Assembly (NCBI GenBank): GCA_910579735.1
Contig: CAJTUZ010000009.1
Coordinates: forward strand, 61,608-125,607
Direction: 5' to 3'
DNA from: an uncultured Lachnospiraceae bacterium
GTDB taxonomy: Bacteria > Bacillota > Clostridia > Lachnospirales > Lachnospiraceae
Length of the DNA: 64,000 bases
Below the pieces are notes generated by a model. The model saw only the letters and a program-made list of their open reading frames with translations. It ran no database searches and was not told the origin of the DNA. Both the position numbers and the translations under genes were made by a program. Below are positions 8,097 to 17,022 of the stretch, one piece after another. The stretch's first letter is position 1, and the number at the start of each line of letters is the position of its first letter.

Positions 8097-9536
8097 TTAT
8101 AAGTCAGCATTTTCCAGGAAAGCAACATAGCCTCTCTTTGTCTCATACACATCGGCTTTGCTCGTTGCTTCCCACGGCGCATGCATATTCAGGACTGCAA
8201 CGCCGCTGTCGATCACGTTCATGCCATAGAGCGCCAGAATGTAGGCGATCGTTCCGCCGCCGCCAAGATCGACTTTGCCGAGTTCCGCCGTCTGGAAGTT
8301 TACGCTTTCTTTCTCAAAGATAGCTCTGATATGCGCAATATATTCTGCATTGGCATCATTGGATCCGGATTTTCCTCTGGAACCGGTAAATTTATTAAAT
8401 ACCATACCGCCGCCAAGGTACGCCACGTTTTTCTTATCAAAACTGGAGGCATAGGAAGGATCGAACGCACTGCTGACATCGGAGGAAAGCATACAGGATG
8501 CGGACAGACATCTTCTCACATTCAGTTCGCTGTATTCTCCCGTCAGGTTCATAACTTCCGCTACCGCATTTTCAAAGAATTTAGACTGCATGCCTGTAGC
8601 GCCGACACTGCCGATCTCTTCTTTATCTACCAGGATACAGCACGCCGTTCTGTCGGTTTTGCCGATCTCAAGCATCGCCTTTAAGGAAGAAAATGCACAC
8701 ACTCTGTCGTCCTGTCCGTAGGATAAGATCATACTTCTGTCAAATCCTGCTTCTCTGGCTTTTCCTGCGGGAACAACTTCCAGCTCAGCGGAAATAAAGT
8801 CTTCTTCCTCTATGTCATAGCTTTCTTTTAAAATAGAGAGAATATTATTTTTAACGGCGTCTTTTCCTGCCTGATCCGCCTCGTCATCTTTTTCGCTGTC
8901 TTTTTTCTTCTTATTCTCTTTATCAATCACGAGCGGTTTATTACCGATCACGATATCGAGCGCTTCTCCCTCGATCACTTTCGCCGCTTTTTTCTCAAGC
9001 TGTTCCTGGGCAAGATGAATCAGCAGATCCGATACAAAAAATACGGGATCGTCTTCGTTTTCACCGATGTTCACCTCTACCGTCGTGCCATCTTTTTTGA
9101 TGATAACGCCGTGAATCGCGAGCGGGATCGTCACCCACTGGTATTTCTTTACGCCGCCGTAATAATGCGTATCCAGATAGGCAAAACCGCCCTCTTCATA
9201 CATCGGATTCTGTTTTACGTCCAGACGGGGAGAGTCGATGTGCGCACCGAGAATATTCATTCCTTCCGCCATTGCCTTTTCACCGATCTGGAACATAACG
9301 ATCGATTTGTTCATCCATACGGAATATACTTTATCGCCGCATTTTAAAGCGCTCTTGTCTTTGATCAGCGCGCCGAGTTCTTTATATCCCGCTTTTTCGA
9401 TCTGATTGACGATCGTATCGATACACTCCCGCTCTGTCTTGCCGTTATCCAGAAAGTCCATATATTCTCTGGCAAAAACGTCTACTTCCTTTAACTGTTT
9501 CTCATCATAGGTTTCCCACGTGTTCTTTGTTTCCAT
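8097..9536 (-). CDS. M18 family aminopeptidase
   Basis: A metal-dependent aminopeptidase of the M18 (aspartyl aminopeptidase/ApeA) family. Metal-site motifs are visible: GAHIDSPRLD, DKEEIGSVGATG, LSSDVSSAFDP and, at the C-terminus, HAPWEATSKADVYET. Its 479 residues are slightly longer than the shortest members because of a lysine/aspartate-rich, low-complexity insert (about residues 205-232) between the two halves. It probably serves cytoplasmic peptide turnover. It starts 37 bases downstream of pheT and may be cotranscribed. Confidence 0.92.
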   Translation of the reverse strand: METKNTWETYDEKQLKEVDVFAREYMDFLDNGKTERECIDTIVNQIEKAGYKELGALIKDKSALKCGDKVYSVWMNKSIVMFQIGEKAMAEGMNILGAHIDSPRLDVKQNPMYEEGGFAYLDTHYYGGVKKYQWVTIPLAIHGVIIKKDGTTVEVNIGENEDDPVFFVSDLLIHLAQEQLEKKAAKVIEGEALDIVIGNKPLVIDKENKKKKDSEKDDEADQAGKDAVKNNILSILKESYDIEEEDFISAELEVVPAGKAREAGFDRSMILSYGQDDRVCAFSSLKAMLEIGKTDRTACCILVDKEEIGSVGATGMQSKFFENAVAEVMNLTGEYSELNVRRCLSASCMLSSDVSSAFDPSYASSFDKKNVAYLGGGMVFNKFTGSRGKSGSNDANAEYIAHIRAIFEKESVNFQTAELGKVDLGGGGTIAYILALYGMNVIDSGVAVLNMHAPWEATSKADVYETKRGYVAFLENADL

Positions 9537-9573
9537 AATTTTTCCCTTTCTGATTTTTTAATCAACCTGTTTT

Positions 9574-12003
9574 TTAACTTCTCAGTTCAATGCCCATTCC
9601 TTCAAGTCCGTTCAGGATCTTCTTCATAACGGCCGTTACATCCGCATCCTCTAACGTTCGGTCTTTGGCCCTGAAGGTAATGGAATAAGCTACCGACTTA
9701 AATCCTTCCCTGATCTGGCTGCCTTCATAGATATCGAACAACTTGTAATCTTCCAAGATCTTTCCGCCGCGCTGTGCAATCATTGCCTCGATATCTCCGA
9801 CCAGAATCTCTTTGGGTACGACCATACTGATATCGCGGGATATTGCAGGAAATCTTGCAACGCCCGTATATTTTCTGTCAAAAGTTGCAAAAGGCAGAAT
9901 TGCCGGCATATCGAGTACGGCAACATACACTTTGGTCTTGATATCATAGTTATCGCATACCTCAGGATGTACTTCTCCCAGATAGCCGATCACCTTGTCT
10001 GCGTAACGGATAGCCGCCTGACGTCCCGGATGCAGAAAGTTCTTTCCGGCCTTCGGGTCATATCCGGGTTTCTGCATCATACCGATGCTTTCAAAGAACT
10101 CTTCTATGACGCCCTTCATCGTAAAGAAATCGCCTTCTCCGTACATACCGAGCGTAAACTGCATTCTTTCATCCGGCAGTTCATGAAGCGGCAGGCTCTT
10201 CGGCAGATAAATATTGCCGAGTTCATATAAACGCACGTCCTTGTTTCTTCTGTTATAATTCGTTGCCAGGCTCGTCAGCATGCCGTTTAACGATATCGTC
10301 CTCATAATGGAGAAGTCTTCTCCGAGCGGATTGGCAATCGTAATGGCATTTCGCTGCACATCGTCCCTGTCAAGCAAAAGTTTGTCGAACACTTTCGGAC
10401 TTTCGAAAGAATAACACATTCCCTGTGAGAAACCGCAGTATTCTGCAATATCTCTGGCCTTCTGTTCGATACGCAGCTTAAACGGCAGTTTTCCCGTCGT
10501 CGCCTCTCCGCTTGGCAGCGTCATCGGAATCTTATCATATCCATAGAAACGCGCCACTTCTTCCGCGATATCCGCAATCCCTTCCAGATCCTGTCTGAAA
10601 GACGGAATCGTCAGAACCTTTGTGCCATCACTTTCCGTTTCCAGCACGAGTTCCAGTCTTGCAAAAATCTCTTCCATTTCTTTTTCGGATACGTCTGTTC
10701 CCAGAAGCGCATTGATACGATCTTTGTCAAATTTGATTTTTCTAAGCTCCGGTAACGGTACGCACACATCCACCATGCCATCTACGACTTCTCCGCAGCC
10801 AAGCTCCTGAATAAGCTGACATGCCCTGTCGATCGCCGCCTGTGCATTGCGGGGATCCAGACCTTTCTCGAAGATACCGGATGCATCGGTACGAAGACCG
10901 AGTCTCTTGGCCGATTTCCTGATATTGGCGCCGTTAAAGGTAGCCGCTTCGAACAGCACTGTCTTCACTTCATCCGTAATCTTGGAATTTTCTCCGCCCA
11001 TGATACCTGCAATACCGATCTCCTTCTCGGCATCGCAGATCATCAGCATATCGCCATCCAGATTCCGCATCTGTCCATCGAGCGTCTGGAAAACGCCGCC
11101 GTCTTTCGCGCGGCGTACGATGATCTTGTGTCCCGCTACGGTATCCAGGTCAAATGCATGCATCGGCTGTCCGTACTCTTCCATCACATAATTGGTGATA
11201 TCGACCAGGTTGTTGATCGGCCGGATTCCGCTTGCGGCAAGCCGAAGCTGCATCCACTTGGGCGACGGTCCGATCTTGATATTCGTACAGACTCTTGCAC
11301 AGTAACGCGGGCACAGTTCTTTGTCTTCCACTTCCACGCTGATGTAATCTTCCACTTTCCCGTTATTGGCCTTTACTTCTACTTTCGGAGCATGAAAAGG
11401 TTTCTTAAATGCTGCCGCTGCTTCTCTTGCCACACCGAGAACACTGTAACAGTCCACTCTGTTGGACGTGATCTCATATTCGAATACGGTATCCCGCAGT
11501 CCCAGCGCTTCTACCGCATCCGTACCGACTTTTGCATCCTCCGGGAAAATATAAATCCCCATCTCCGGCGCTTCGGGATACATCTCTCTGGAAGAGCCGA
11601 GTTCTTCGATCGAACACATCATGCCGTTTGATGGAACGCCGCGCAGTTTGCCGGCTTTGATCTCGATACCGCCCTCCGGCAGCGGCCCGCCGTCATGCCC
11701 GCCTGCAACTTTTCCGCCGTCCAATACAACGGGCACTTTATCGCCCTCTTTGACATTCGGAGCGCCCGTAACGATCTGGATCGTTTCGCCGCCGATATCT
11801 ACCTGACAGACGATCAGCTTGTCGGCATCAGGATGCTTCTCTATTTTTTGGATCTGACCGATCACGATCTTTTCCAGATTTCGATCCAGTCTTTCATAGG
11901 TTTCCACCTTGGTTCCCGTCAATGTCATGACATCCGCATATTCCTGATCCGTACAGGACAGTTCGGGTACATATGCCTTAATCCATGATAATGCTGTATT
12001 CAT
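9574..12003 (-). CDS. pheT: Phenylalanyl-tRNA synthetase beta subunit
   Basis: Beta subunit of the heterotetrameric PheRS. From the N-terminus: a tRNA-binding (EMAP-like) domain at about 40-155, the B3/B4 editing domain in the middle (MEEYGQPMHAFDLD), B5, the catalytic-like core (YSFESP, NPLGEDFSIMRTISL) and an anticodon-binding FDX-ACB domain at the end (VARFPAISRDISMVV to FRAKDRTLED). 809 residues, normal size. It lies 94 bases behind pheS and is under the same Phe T-box. Confidence 0.97.
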   Translation of the reverse strand: MNTALSWIKAYVPELSCTDQEYADVMTLTGTKVETYERLDRNLEKIVIGQIQKIEKHPDADKLIVCQVDIGGETIQIVTGAPNVKEGDKVPVVLDGGKVAGGHDGGPLPEGGIEIKAGKLRGVPSNGMMCSIEELGSSREMYPEAPEMGIYIFPEDAKVGTDAVEALGLRDTVFEYEITSNRVDCYSVLGVAREAAAAFKKPFHAPKVEVKANNGKVEDYISVEVEDKELCPRYCARVCTNIKIGPSPKWMQLRLAASGIRPINNLVDITNYVMEEYGQPMHAFDLDTVAGHKIIVRRAKDGGVFQTLDGQMRNLDGDMLMICDAEKEIGIAGIMGGENSKITDEVKTVLFEAATFNGANIRKSAKRLGLRTDASGIFEKGLDPRNAQAAIDRACQLIQELGCGEVVDGMVDVCVPLPELRKIKFDKDRINALLGTDVSEKEMEEIFARLELVLETESDGTKVLTIPSFRQDLEGIADIAEEVARFYGYDKIPMTLPSGEATTGKLPFKLRIEQKARDIAEYCGFSQGMCYSFESPKVFDKLLLDRDDVQRNAITIANPLGEDFSIMRTISLNGMLTSLATNYNRRNKDVRLYELGNIYLPKSLPLHELPDERMQFTLGMYGEGDFFTMKGVIEEFFESIGMMQKPGYDPKAGKNFLHPGRQAAIRYADKVIGYLGEVHPEVCDNYDIKTKVYVAVLDMPAILPFATFDRKYTGVARFPAISRDISMVVPKEILVGDIEAMIAQRGGKILEDYKLFDIYEGSQIREGFKSVAYSITFRAKDRTLEDADVTAVMKKILNGLEGMGIELRS

Positions 12004-12097
12004 ATATTTTTAGTCCTTTCTTTGATAATATTCTGATCTTTCCGTGCCGCCCGGCTGCTGCAGTGTCTACCGACTGTCTTCCGGAACGGCTTACGTC

Positions 12098-13117
12098 CTA
12101 AAACTGCTTTAAGAAACGTACGTCGTTTTCATAGAGCAGACGCATATCATCAATTTCATATTTTAACAGGGCTATACGCTCTAAACCGATTCCGAATGCA
12201 AATCCCGTATATTCTTCCGGATCGATCTTACTCATCCGCAGCACATTCGGATGCACCATACCGCAGCCCAGGATCTCGATCCAGCCCGAACCTTTACAGA
12301 AACGGCATCCGCTTCCGCCGCATTTAAAACAGCTTACGTCCATTTCTGCGCTCGGCTCCGTAAAGTTGAAGTGATGCGGCCTGAATTTTACCTTCGTCTC
12401 TTCCCCGAACAGTTCCTTTGCGAACTCCGCAAGCGTCCCCTTCAGATCGGCAAACGTAATGTGCTTATCGATCACAAGACCTTCTATCTGGTGGAACGAG
12501 GGTGAATGTGTCGCATCCACTTCATCGGAGCGGAATACCCTGCCGGGCGCCAGCATACGGATCGGCACTTTCCCTTTCTCCATTTCATGCACCTGCGTAC
12601 CGGATGTCTGCGTCCGCAGCAGGAAATCGCCGCCTATATAAAAAGTATCCTGTTCGTCTTTGGCCGGATGATCCGCCGGAATATTCAGCGCTTCGAAGTT
12701 ATAATAATCCGTTTCAATCTCCGGTCCTTCCACTACTTCGTATCCCATACCGACAAAAATACGTTCTACTTCTTCCATAGCGATCGTATTCGGATGACGA
12801 TGCCCTACCGTGCTCTTTTTCGCCGGCAGCGTCACGTCGATCACTTCGGCTCTCATCTGCGCTTCTCTTGCGGCCTTTTCCATTTTACGGATCGCTTCTT
12901 CAAGCACCTTTTCGATCTGTTCTCTCGTATCATTGACAAGCTGTCCTACTTTGGGCCGCTCTTCCGGCGCCACGTCCTTCATTCCTTTTAATACGCCCGT
13001 CAGTTCTCCCTTTTTACCAAGAAAGCTGACGCGCACCTCATTCAGTTTCTCCAAAGCATCGCTTGCCTCGATCTGGCGAAGCGCCTCTGCCTTTAACTGT
13101 TCCAATCTTTCTTTCAT
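12098..13117 (-). CDS. pheS: Phenylalanyl-tRNA synthetase alpha subunit
   Basis: The catalytic alpha subunit, class II synthetase, 339 residues. It has an N-terminal coiled-coil arm (about 1-95) and the catalytic core with HFNFTEPSAEMDVSC, SGWIEILGCGMVHPNVL and the motif 3 stretch GFAFGIGLERIALLKY near the C-terminus. AAGGAAGG lies 5 bases before the ATG. Expression is controlled by the T-box leader immediately upstream. Confidence 0.97.
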   Translation of the reverse strand: MKERLEQLKAEALRQIEASDALEKLNEVRVSFLGKKGELTGVLKGMKDVAPEERPKVGQLVNDTREQIEKVLEEAIRKMEKAAREAQMRAEVIDVTLPAKKSTVGHRHPNTIAMEEVERIFVGMGYEVVEGPEIETDYYNFEALNIPADHPAKDEQDTFYIGGDFLLRTQTSGTQVHEMEKGKVPIRMLAPGRVFRSDEVDATHSPSFHQIEGLVIDKHITFADLKGTLAEFAKELFGEETKVKFRPHHFNFTEPSAEMDVSCFKCGGSGCRFCKGSGWIEILGCGMVHPNVLRMSKIDPEEYTGFAFGIGLERIALLKYEIDDMRLLYENDVRFLKQF

Positions 13118-13149
13118 GCTTTCCTTCCTTTCTCTTGGGCGGTTTTTCC

Positions 13150-13472
13150 CGCAAAATAAAAAATCCCATATGTGTAAAACATATGGGACGAAATAAACCG
13201 CGGTACCACCCAGTTTCCTGCTTTGTATAAAAAACAGGCTCTCTATGGCGTAACGTGCCTTCTACGTCTCAAACTACTAAGCCATACGGTCCCTCTTCCG
13301 TTTTGTACCGTATTCCATACAGGAATTGCCGTATGCTTTTCCCTCGAGCAGCTCCGGTGGGAAATTCGGAACACTATCTGAACTTAAGGAAGCTCACAGC
13401 CGATGACTTCCTCTCTCTGTAAGAAAATAACGCCCTACTGACACCTTCAAAGCATTTCTTTATGCTGATATG
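13150..13472 (-). promoter_or_regulatory. Phe-specific T-box leader of pheST
   Basis: The minus-strand leader carries the T-box TGGGTGGTACCGCGG (13198-13212) that pairs with the tRNA acceptor end, and a stem I start AGAGAGAGGAAGT with GGCTGTGAGCTTCC. The specifier region GAATTTCCC is followed by the conserved GGAGCTGC. TTT or TTC in that loop are both Phe codons, matching the downstream pheS. A terminator with a run of T follows the T-box; binding of uncharged tRNA-Phe should prevent its formation. Confidence 0.93.
13154..13188 (-). terminator. Conditional terminator of the pheS T-box
   Basis: Arms CCCATATGT (13179-13187) and ACATATGGG (13165-13173) flank a short loop and are followed by ATTTTTTATTTT on the minus strand. 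It lies directly downstream of the T-box sequence. Confidence 0.85.
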
Positions 13473-13478
13473 AATCTA

Positions 13479-13507
13479 AGTTTAATGAGTTTTGCCCGAT
13501 TTGTCAA
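13479..13507 (-). promoter_or_regulatory. Predicted promoter of the pheS T-box transcript
   Basis: Minus strand TTGACA (13502-13507), 17-base spacer, TAAACT (13479-13484). It overlaps the last codons and the stop of the YihY-like gene. Confidence 0.7.
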
Positions 13508-14339
13508 GCCGTCCGAAAAGAAATTTATAAATCGGCCCGAAATACCGGTTAATATGCGCTCCGATCAGCAGAATATACATCATCATGTAAAACCAGAACA
13601 TCAAAACAACAATCGTTGTCAGGCTTCCGTATGTGCCGAATCCGTTAAAATATTCTATATATACGGAAAAGAAATACGAAGCAATACTCCAGACAACAGC
13701 AGAAAACACGGCGCCCGGAAGCTGTGTGCGGAATTTCAGTTTTACGCTCGGCACAAACGTATAGATCATGGCAAAAAAGACCGTCAGCACCAACCAGGAA
13801 AACAGAAAACGAAAGTGCATGACGAAACGTACGATAACATGCAGCTGCGGAAAATCTTTCAATGCCACGTTGACGATCACATTACCGAATACCATAATGA
13901 AAACCGAAAGAAGGGTGGCGATCAGCATAATGACCGTATAGAAGCAGGCTATGAACCGCAAAACGAAATAGTTTCGTTTCTCTTCGATATCATTTACTTC
14001 GTTTAAACCCTGTACGAGCGCAAGCATCGCTTTGGCCGCCGACCAGATCGTTACGATCGCAAATATGGTAATCGTTCCGGCCGTTCTGGCGTACACATCA
14101 TAAACAACGCTTTCTACAAAACCGCCCATCGACTCCGGCACGATCTTCATAAATGCCATGATCAGATTGTCGGCCGTAAGCGACGTATAAGGCAGTATCG
14201 CACAGAGCGCCATAAGCAAAGGCACCATCGACAGGAACAGAAAGAAAGCCGCGCTTGCCGCAAAGGCACTGATATTCTTTCGTGTCATCTGTCTTGAAAA
14301 ATCATCAAAAATAAGAAATAATCTCGGTATTGTTTTCAC
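13482..14339 (-). CDS. YihY/UPF0761-family membrane protein
   Basis: 285 residues with about six predicted membrane segments and the family's typical features: an N-terminal NISAFAASAAFFLFLSMVPLL stretch, a YTSLTADNLI loop, a WSAAKAMLALVQGLNEV motif and the terminal GFGTYGSLTTIVVLMFWFY. Members were once annotated as RNase BN, an assignment since rejected; some are called virulence factor BrkB. The molecular role is unknown. Its start overlaps the stop of the SpoIID-domain gene by 4 bases (ATGA), so the two are translationally coupled. Confidence 0.88.
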   Translation of the reverse strand: MKTIPRLFLIFDDFSRQMTRKNISAFAASAAFFLFLSMVPLLMALCAILPYTSLTADNLIMAFMKIVPESMGGFVESVVYDVYARTAGTITIFAIVTIWSAAKAMLALVQGLNEVNDIEEKRNYFVLRFIACFYTVIMLIATLLSVFIMVFGNVIVNVALKDFPQLHVIVRFVMHFRFLFSWLVLTVFFAMIYTFVPSVKLKFRTQLPGAVFSAVVWSIASYFFSVYIEYFNGFGTYGSLTTIVVLMFWFYMMMYILLIGAHINRYFGPIYKFLFGRLDKSGKTH

Positions 14340-16633
14340 TCTCTCACCTCACAGTCCGTGAAAAAACTTTTCAGTATTTCCTGATAGTTATATCCCAGAC
14401 TGCCCATCTCTTTCGCACCGTTCTGCGACATGCCTACGCCGTGGCCGTAGCCGCCGCCAGTCAATGTATATCCTACCACATCTTCTTTTTCTTTTCCAGT
14501 TTCAATCACAAAAAAGGCGCTTGGCAGAAGCGTCCCCGGCACGACGCCGCTCCCATCCTGTCTGACCACTTTGCTTACACCGTCGCATAAAATATAACGG
14601 ATATTATATTCCGAAAGTATTTTGATCACTTTCCTGGAGCCTGTAATGATCAGCTCATCCGCGATACCGCCCATACCCCTGCCGCTCACGCTGATATCCA
14701 GTATTTCACCGATATCGTCTATTTCTTCCGATACATAGTAATAATTGTCTTTATTTCCCGCCCGGGTTAATATCAAGGAGGCATTCGCCTGATACCTCGC
14801 CTGCATTTTCTTAACGATCTGATCGGTGTCCAGTTCCTTTACCTCATAGGTCCAGCGATACCACGGCTCCCCGCTCTCAAAATCGCTTTCGTCCACACTT
14901 TTTATAAAATCGTAGAAATTCTCCTCCTGCATCATTTCCTCTGCGCTGTGAGCATTCTGTTCCGCTTCGGCAGGCGCCAGCTTTCCGGCCGGCATATAGG
15001 GAATGGCTTCATCGGTTTCCGATCTCCATATCCTCGTATCCGTACCGTACCCGCACGATGTAGAATAATAGTAATTATCCGCAAGTTCATCCTGATAATA
15101 GAGCATCATGCCATCCGTCTCTTTTACTGCGGTCGTCGTGGCGGCCTGTTCTGCGATATTATGGTAGACCTGATAAGATGTGGTATCATCCAAATGCGCG
15201 CCGTACTGCGCAAGTCCCGCATGCAGGATATAGCGGAACGCATACGTTCTGGCACAGACGGCCTGCGCCTTTAACGCCTCCATAGGATATGATGCCGGCA
15301 TCTCGCTTGGCACCACTGCATACAAATATTCTTCCAGCGGCAGTTCGTTGATGATCACCATGCCATCTGCAGTCTTATAAAACTCCAGGGCGCCTCTGTA
15401 AGAATCTTCTTCTTTGCTGATGCCTTCAATCTCCATTTTGACTTTATCAGTCAATGCATTGCTTTGGAAAATCATCCTCTCACCGGTCTGTAGTTTATCC
15501 GCTTCTACGACCGTCTGCTGTCCGTCTACGGTCACTGCCGCCTTTTCATAATAATAACTGCCATCCGCTGTATTTCTCAATATCACACGGATCTGGTCAA
15601 GCTCTCCTTCTCTGGATACGAGACAGGCACAGACCTTATTATCTGCCACAACGAAATCCGTATAATCATAGCCGATCATCAGATCTGTCTTCTTCTGCGC
15701 CTCAAGCGTACCGCAGAGTTTATAGATCTCCATACTGTCATGCGTTTCATAAGTGCCGTATCCTTCTATCTCCATGGCATCTGCGGATACGCTGAGCAGT
15801 TTCCCGCGGATTTTTTCCGTCTTTTCCTGCACGTCTGTCAGCTTTCCGCCCTCAAAAGTCAGATCCGCCACCTGCTCCCGCTCCAGATCCTGTGAAGACG
15901 CTGCGGTAAAATCCACCTGATGATAAAAGCACTGCACGAGAAATCCGCCGTTATCGTCGGAAACTTCCATTACCCAGACATTTTCCAGGATTGTTTTTTC
16001 ATCCAGTACCCGTATGCTCGTTAACAGTTCATCATCCTTGACATAAACCTCCTCTTTCGTAAATACTGAATCTGCAAAGGAAGAGGAGCAATATATGTAC
16101 TCGCTGTTTTTCGTGAAAATTTTCTTCTCCTGTTCATCTACTTTTAAAATAAAGACCGTCGTTTTCCATATTTCGGACTCCGTATCAAAATAGGCTAACA
16201 TAAGCTGATAGGCCTGGTACCAGTCTTCTTTCAAAAAAGAATGTTCCGCTTCGTATTTCCCGGCGAAATCCGGAATATTTTTTTCCGCTCCTCCTATCTG
16301 TTCGTAAATGTGCCGATACTGCGCATATGTAAGTTCTGTCCGTTCTTCCGGCTTTTCTTCCGCCTGTGCATCCTGTTCTTTTCTGCCCTGCGCCGCCGGC
16401 TCTTGTATGTCATCCGCTTCCGGATCGATCTTAAGATCAAGCGCCTGCAGCAGAATATGTACATCCTCGATACTGATCGCTTCCCCTTCCGGCGCTTCCA
16501 GTTTTTTATGCGTTTCCATCTGATGCAGCCAAAGCCAGAATAAAAATGCCATACCGACCAGAATCGCAAGCAGTTTTATCAGATTTTTCAGACTGTCATT
16601 TTCTAAGTTACGATATCCGGGACTTCTATCCAT
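14336..16633 (-). CDS. Large SpoIID/LytB-domain protein, membrane-anchored
   Basis: 765 residues. A single N-terminal membrane segment (about 17-36) is followed by an acidic, Glu/Gln-rich linker, then a region of mixed beta structure. The C-terminal half is the SpoIID/LytB domain, recognised from NELPLEEYLYAVVPSEM, YPMEALKAQAVCARTYAFR, DTTSYQVY and GYGHGVGMSQNGA. SpoIID proteins are lytic transglycosylases that process denuded glycan strands in engulfment; others support amidases. At about twice the length of B. subtilis SpoIID this is probably a paralogue, not the sporulation enzyme itself. It is translationally coupled to the YihY-like gene. Confidence 0.85.
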   Translation of the reverse strand: MDRSPGYRNLENDSLKNLIKLLAILVGMAFLFWLWLHQMETHKKLEAPEGEAISIEDVHILLQALDLKIDPEADDIQEPAAQGRKEQDAQAEEKPEERTELTYAQYRHIYEQIGGAEKNIPDFAGKYEAEHSFLKEDWYQAYQLMLAYFDTESEIWKTTVFILKVDEQEKKIFTKNSEYIYCSSSFADSVFTKEEVYVKDDELLTSIRVLDEKTILENVWVMEVSDDNGGFLVQCFYHQVDFTAASSQDLEREQVADLTFEGGKLTDVQEKTEKIRGKLLSVSADAMEIEGYGTYETHDSMEIYKLCGTLEAQKKTDLMIGYDYTDFVVADNKVCACLVSREGELDQIRVILRNTADGSYYYEKAAVTVDGQQTVVEADKLQTGERMIFQSNALTDKVKMEIEGISKEEDSYRGALEFYKTADGMVIINELPLEEYLYAVVPSEMPASYPMEALKAQAVCARTYAFRYILHAGLAQYGAHLDDTTSYQVYHNIAEQAATTTAVKETDGMMLYYQDELADNYYYSTSCGYGTDTRIWRSETDEAIPYMPAGKLAPAEAEQNAHSAEEMMQEENFYDFIKSVDESDFESGEPWYRWTYEVKELDTDQIVKKMQARYQANASLILTRAGNKDNYYYVSEEIDDIGEILDISVSGRGMGGIADELIITGSRKVIKILSEYNIRYILCDGVSKVVRQDGSGVVPGTLLPSAFFVIETGKEKEDVVGYTLTGGGYGHGVGMSQNGAKEMGSLGYNYQEILKSFFTDCEVRE

Positions 16634-16721
16634 TCATCCAATCTCCTTACGCACATTTCAAATACCAAGCTGCCTGCCGGCAGCCGTTCCCGGACGGACC
16701 GGCTGTCCGGACAACTTGTAT
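16634..16721 (-). other. Leader region of the SpoIID-domain gene with two palindromes
   Basis: Between the 6S terminator and the SpoIID-domain gene lie GCTGCC/GGCAGC (16670-16685) and CCGGAC/GTCCGG (about 16690-16710). Neither is followed by a T run on the minus strand. I see no clear promoter or coding sequence. Confidence 0.3.
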
Positions 16722-16722
16722 C

Positions 16723-16767
16723 ATACAAAAGAAAAAGCAGCCATAACGACTGCTTCTTCTTTTGTAT
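16723..16767 (-). terminator. Intrinsic terminator of the 6S RNA gene
   Basis: An 18-bp stem (16750-16767 with 16723-16740, one G-U pair) with a 9-base loop; the descending arm contains TTTTTC and TTTTG. It stands directly at the 3' end of the 6S RNA. Confidence 0.75.
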
Positions 16768-16769
16768 GA

Positions 16770-16957
16770 ATCCCCAAAATGCCGGATCCTGTATTTTGAC
16801 TCCTAGCAATAGCTAGGTGGGTAACCGCAATCATGCTTCTGCCTTCCACTGCACACTGTCGTAAGACCGGAGGCCTGACATCTGCATGACGATATAGGAA
16901 TCCCGTTTAAAGTAACTGTAGGTTCAAAATAACAAGAATTATCGTGCATTCCAGGTT
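16770..16957 (-). ncRNA. ssrS: 6S RNA (RNA polymerase-binding regulatory RNA)
   Basis: A roughly 188-base transcript that mimics an open promoter and binds sigma-A holoenzyme. It has the shape expected of clostridial 6S RNA: the 5' part ATTTTGAACC pairs with the 3' part GTCAAAAT, and the conserved GGTTACCCACC block precedes a small CTAGC hairpin. The middle holds the complementary pieces of a long rod (ATGCAG and GTCAGGCC against AGCATGATTGC). Its own promoter (TTGTAT-17-TATAAT) and terminator frame it. No ORF of any merit covers it. The call is from remembered family sequence; a covariance search against Rfam 6S would be decisive. Confidence 0.8.
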
Positions 16958-16963
16958 AATTCT

Positions 16964-16992
16964 ATTATATCCAAGCGGCGGTAAAAATACAA
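16964..16992 (-). promoter_or_regulatory. Predicted promoter of 6S RNA
   Basis: Minus strand TTGTAT (16987-16992), 17-base spacer, TATAAT (16964-16969). It predicts a start at about 16957. Confidence 0.7.
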
Positions 16993-17022
16993 CTATTATT
17001 TACATAAAATCCACTGTAAAAT

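Noticed and set aside
13482..14339. RNase BN (rbn)
   Set aside because: Old annotation for the YihY family; RNase BN activity belongs to a different protein.
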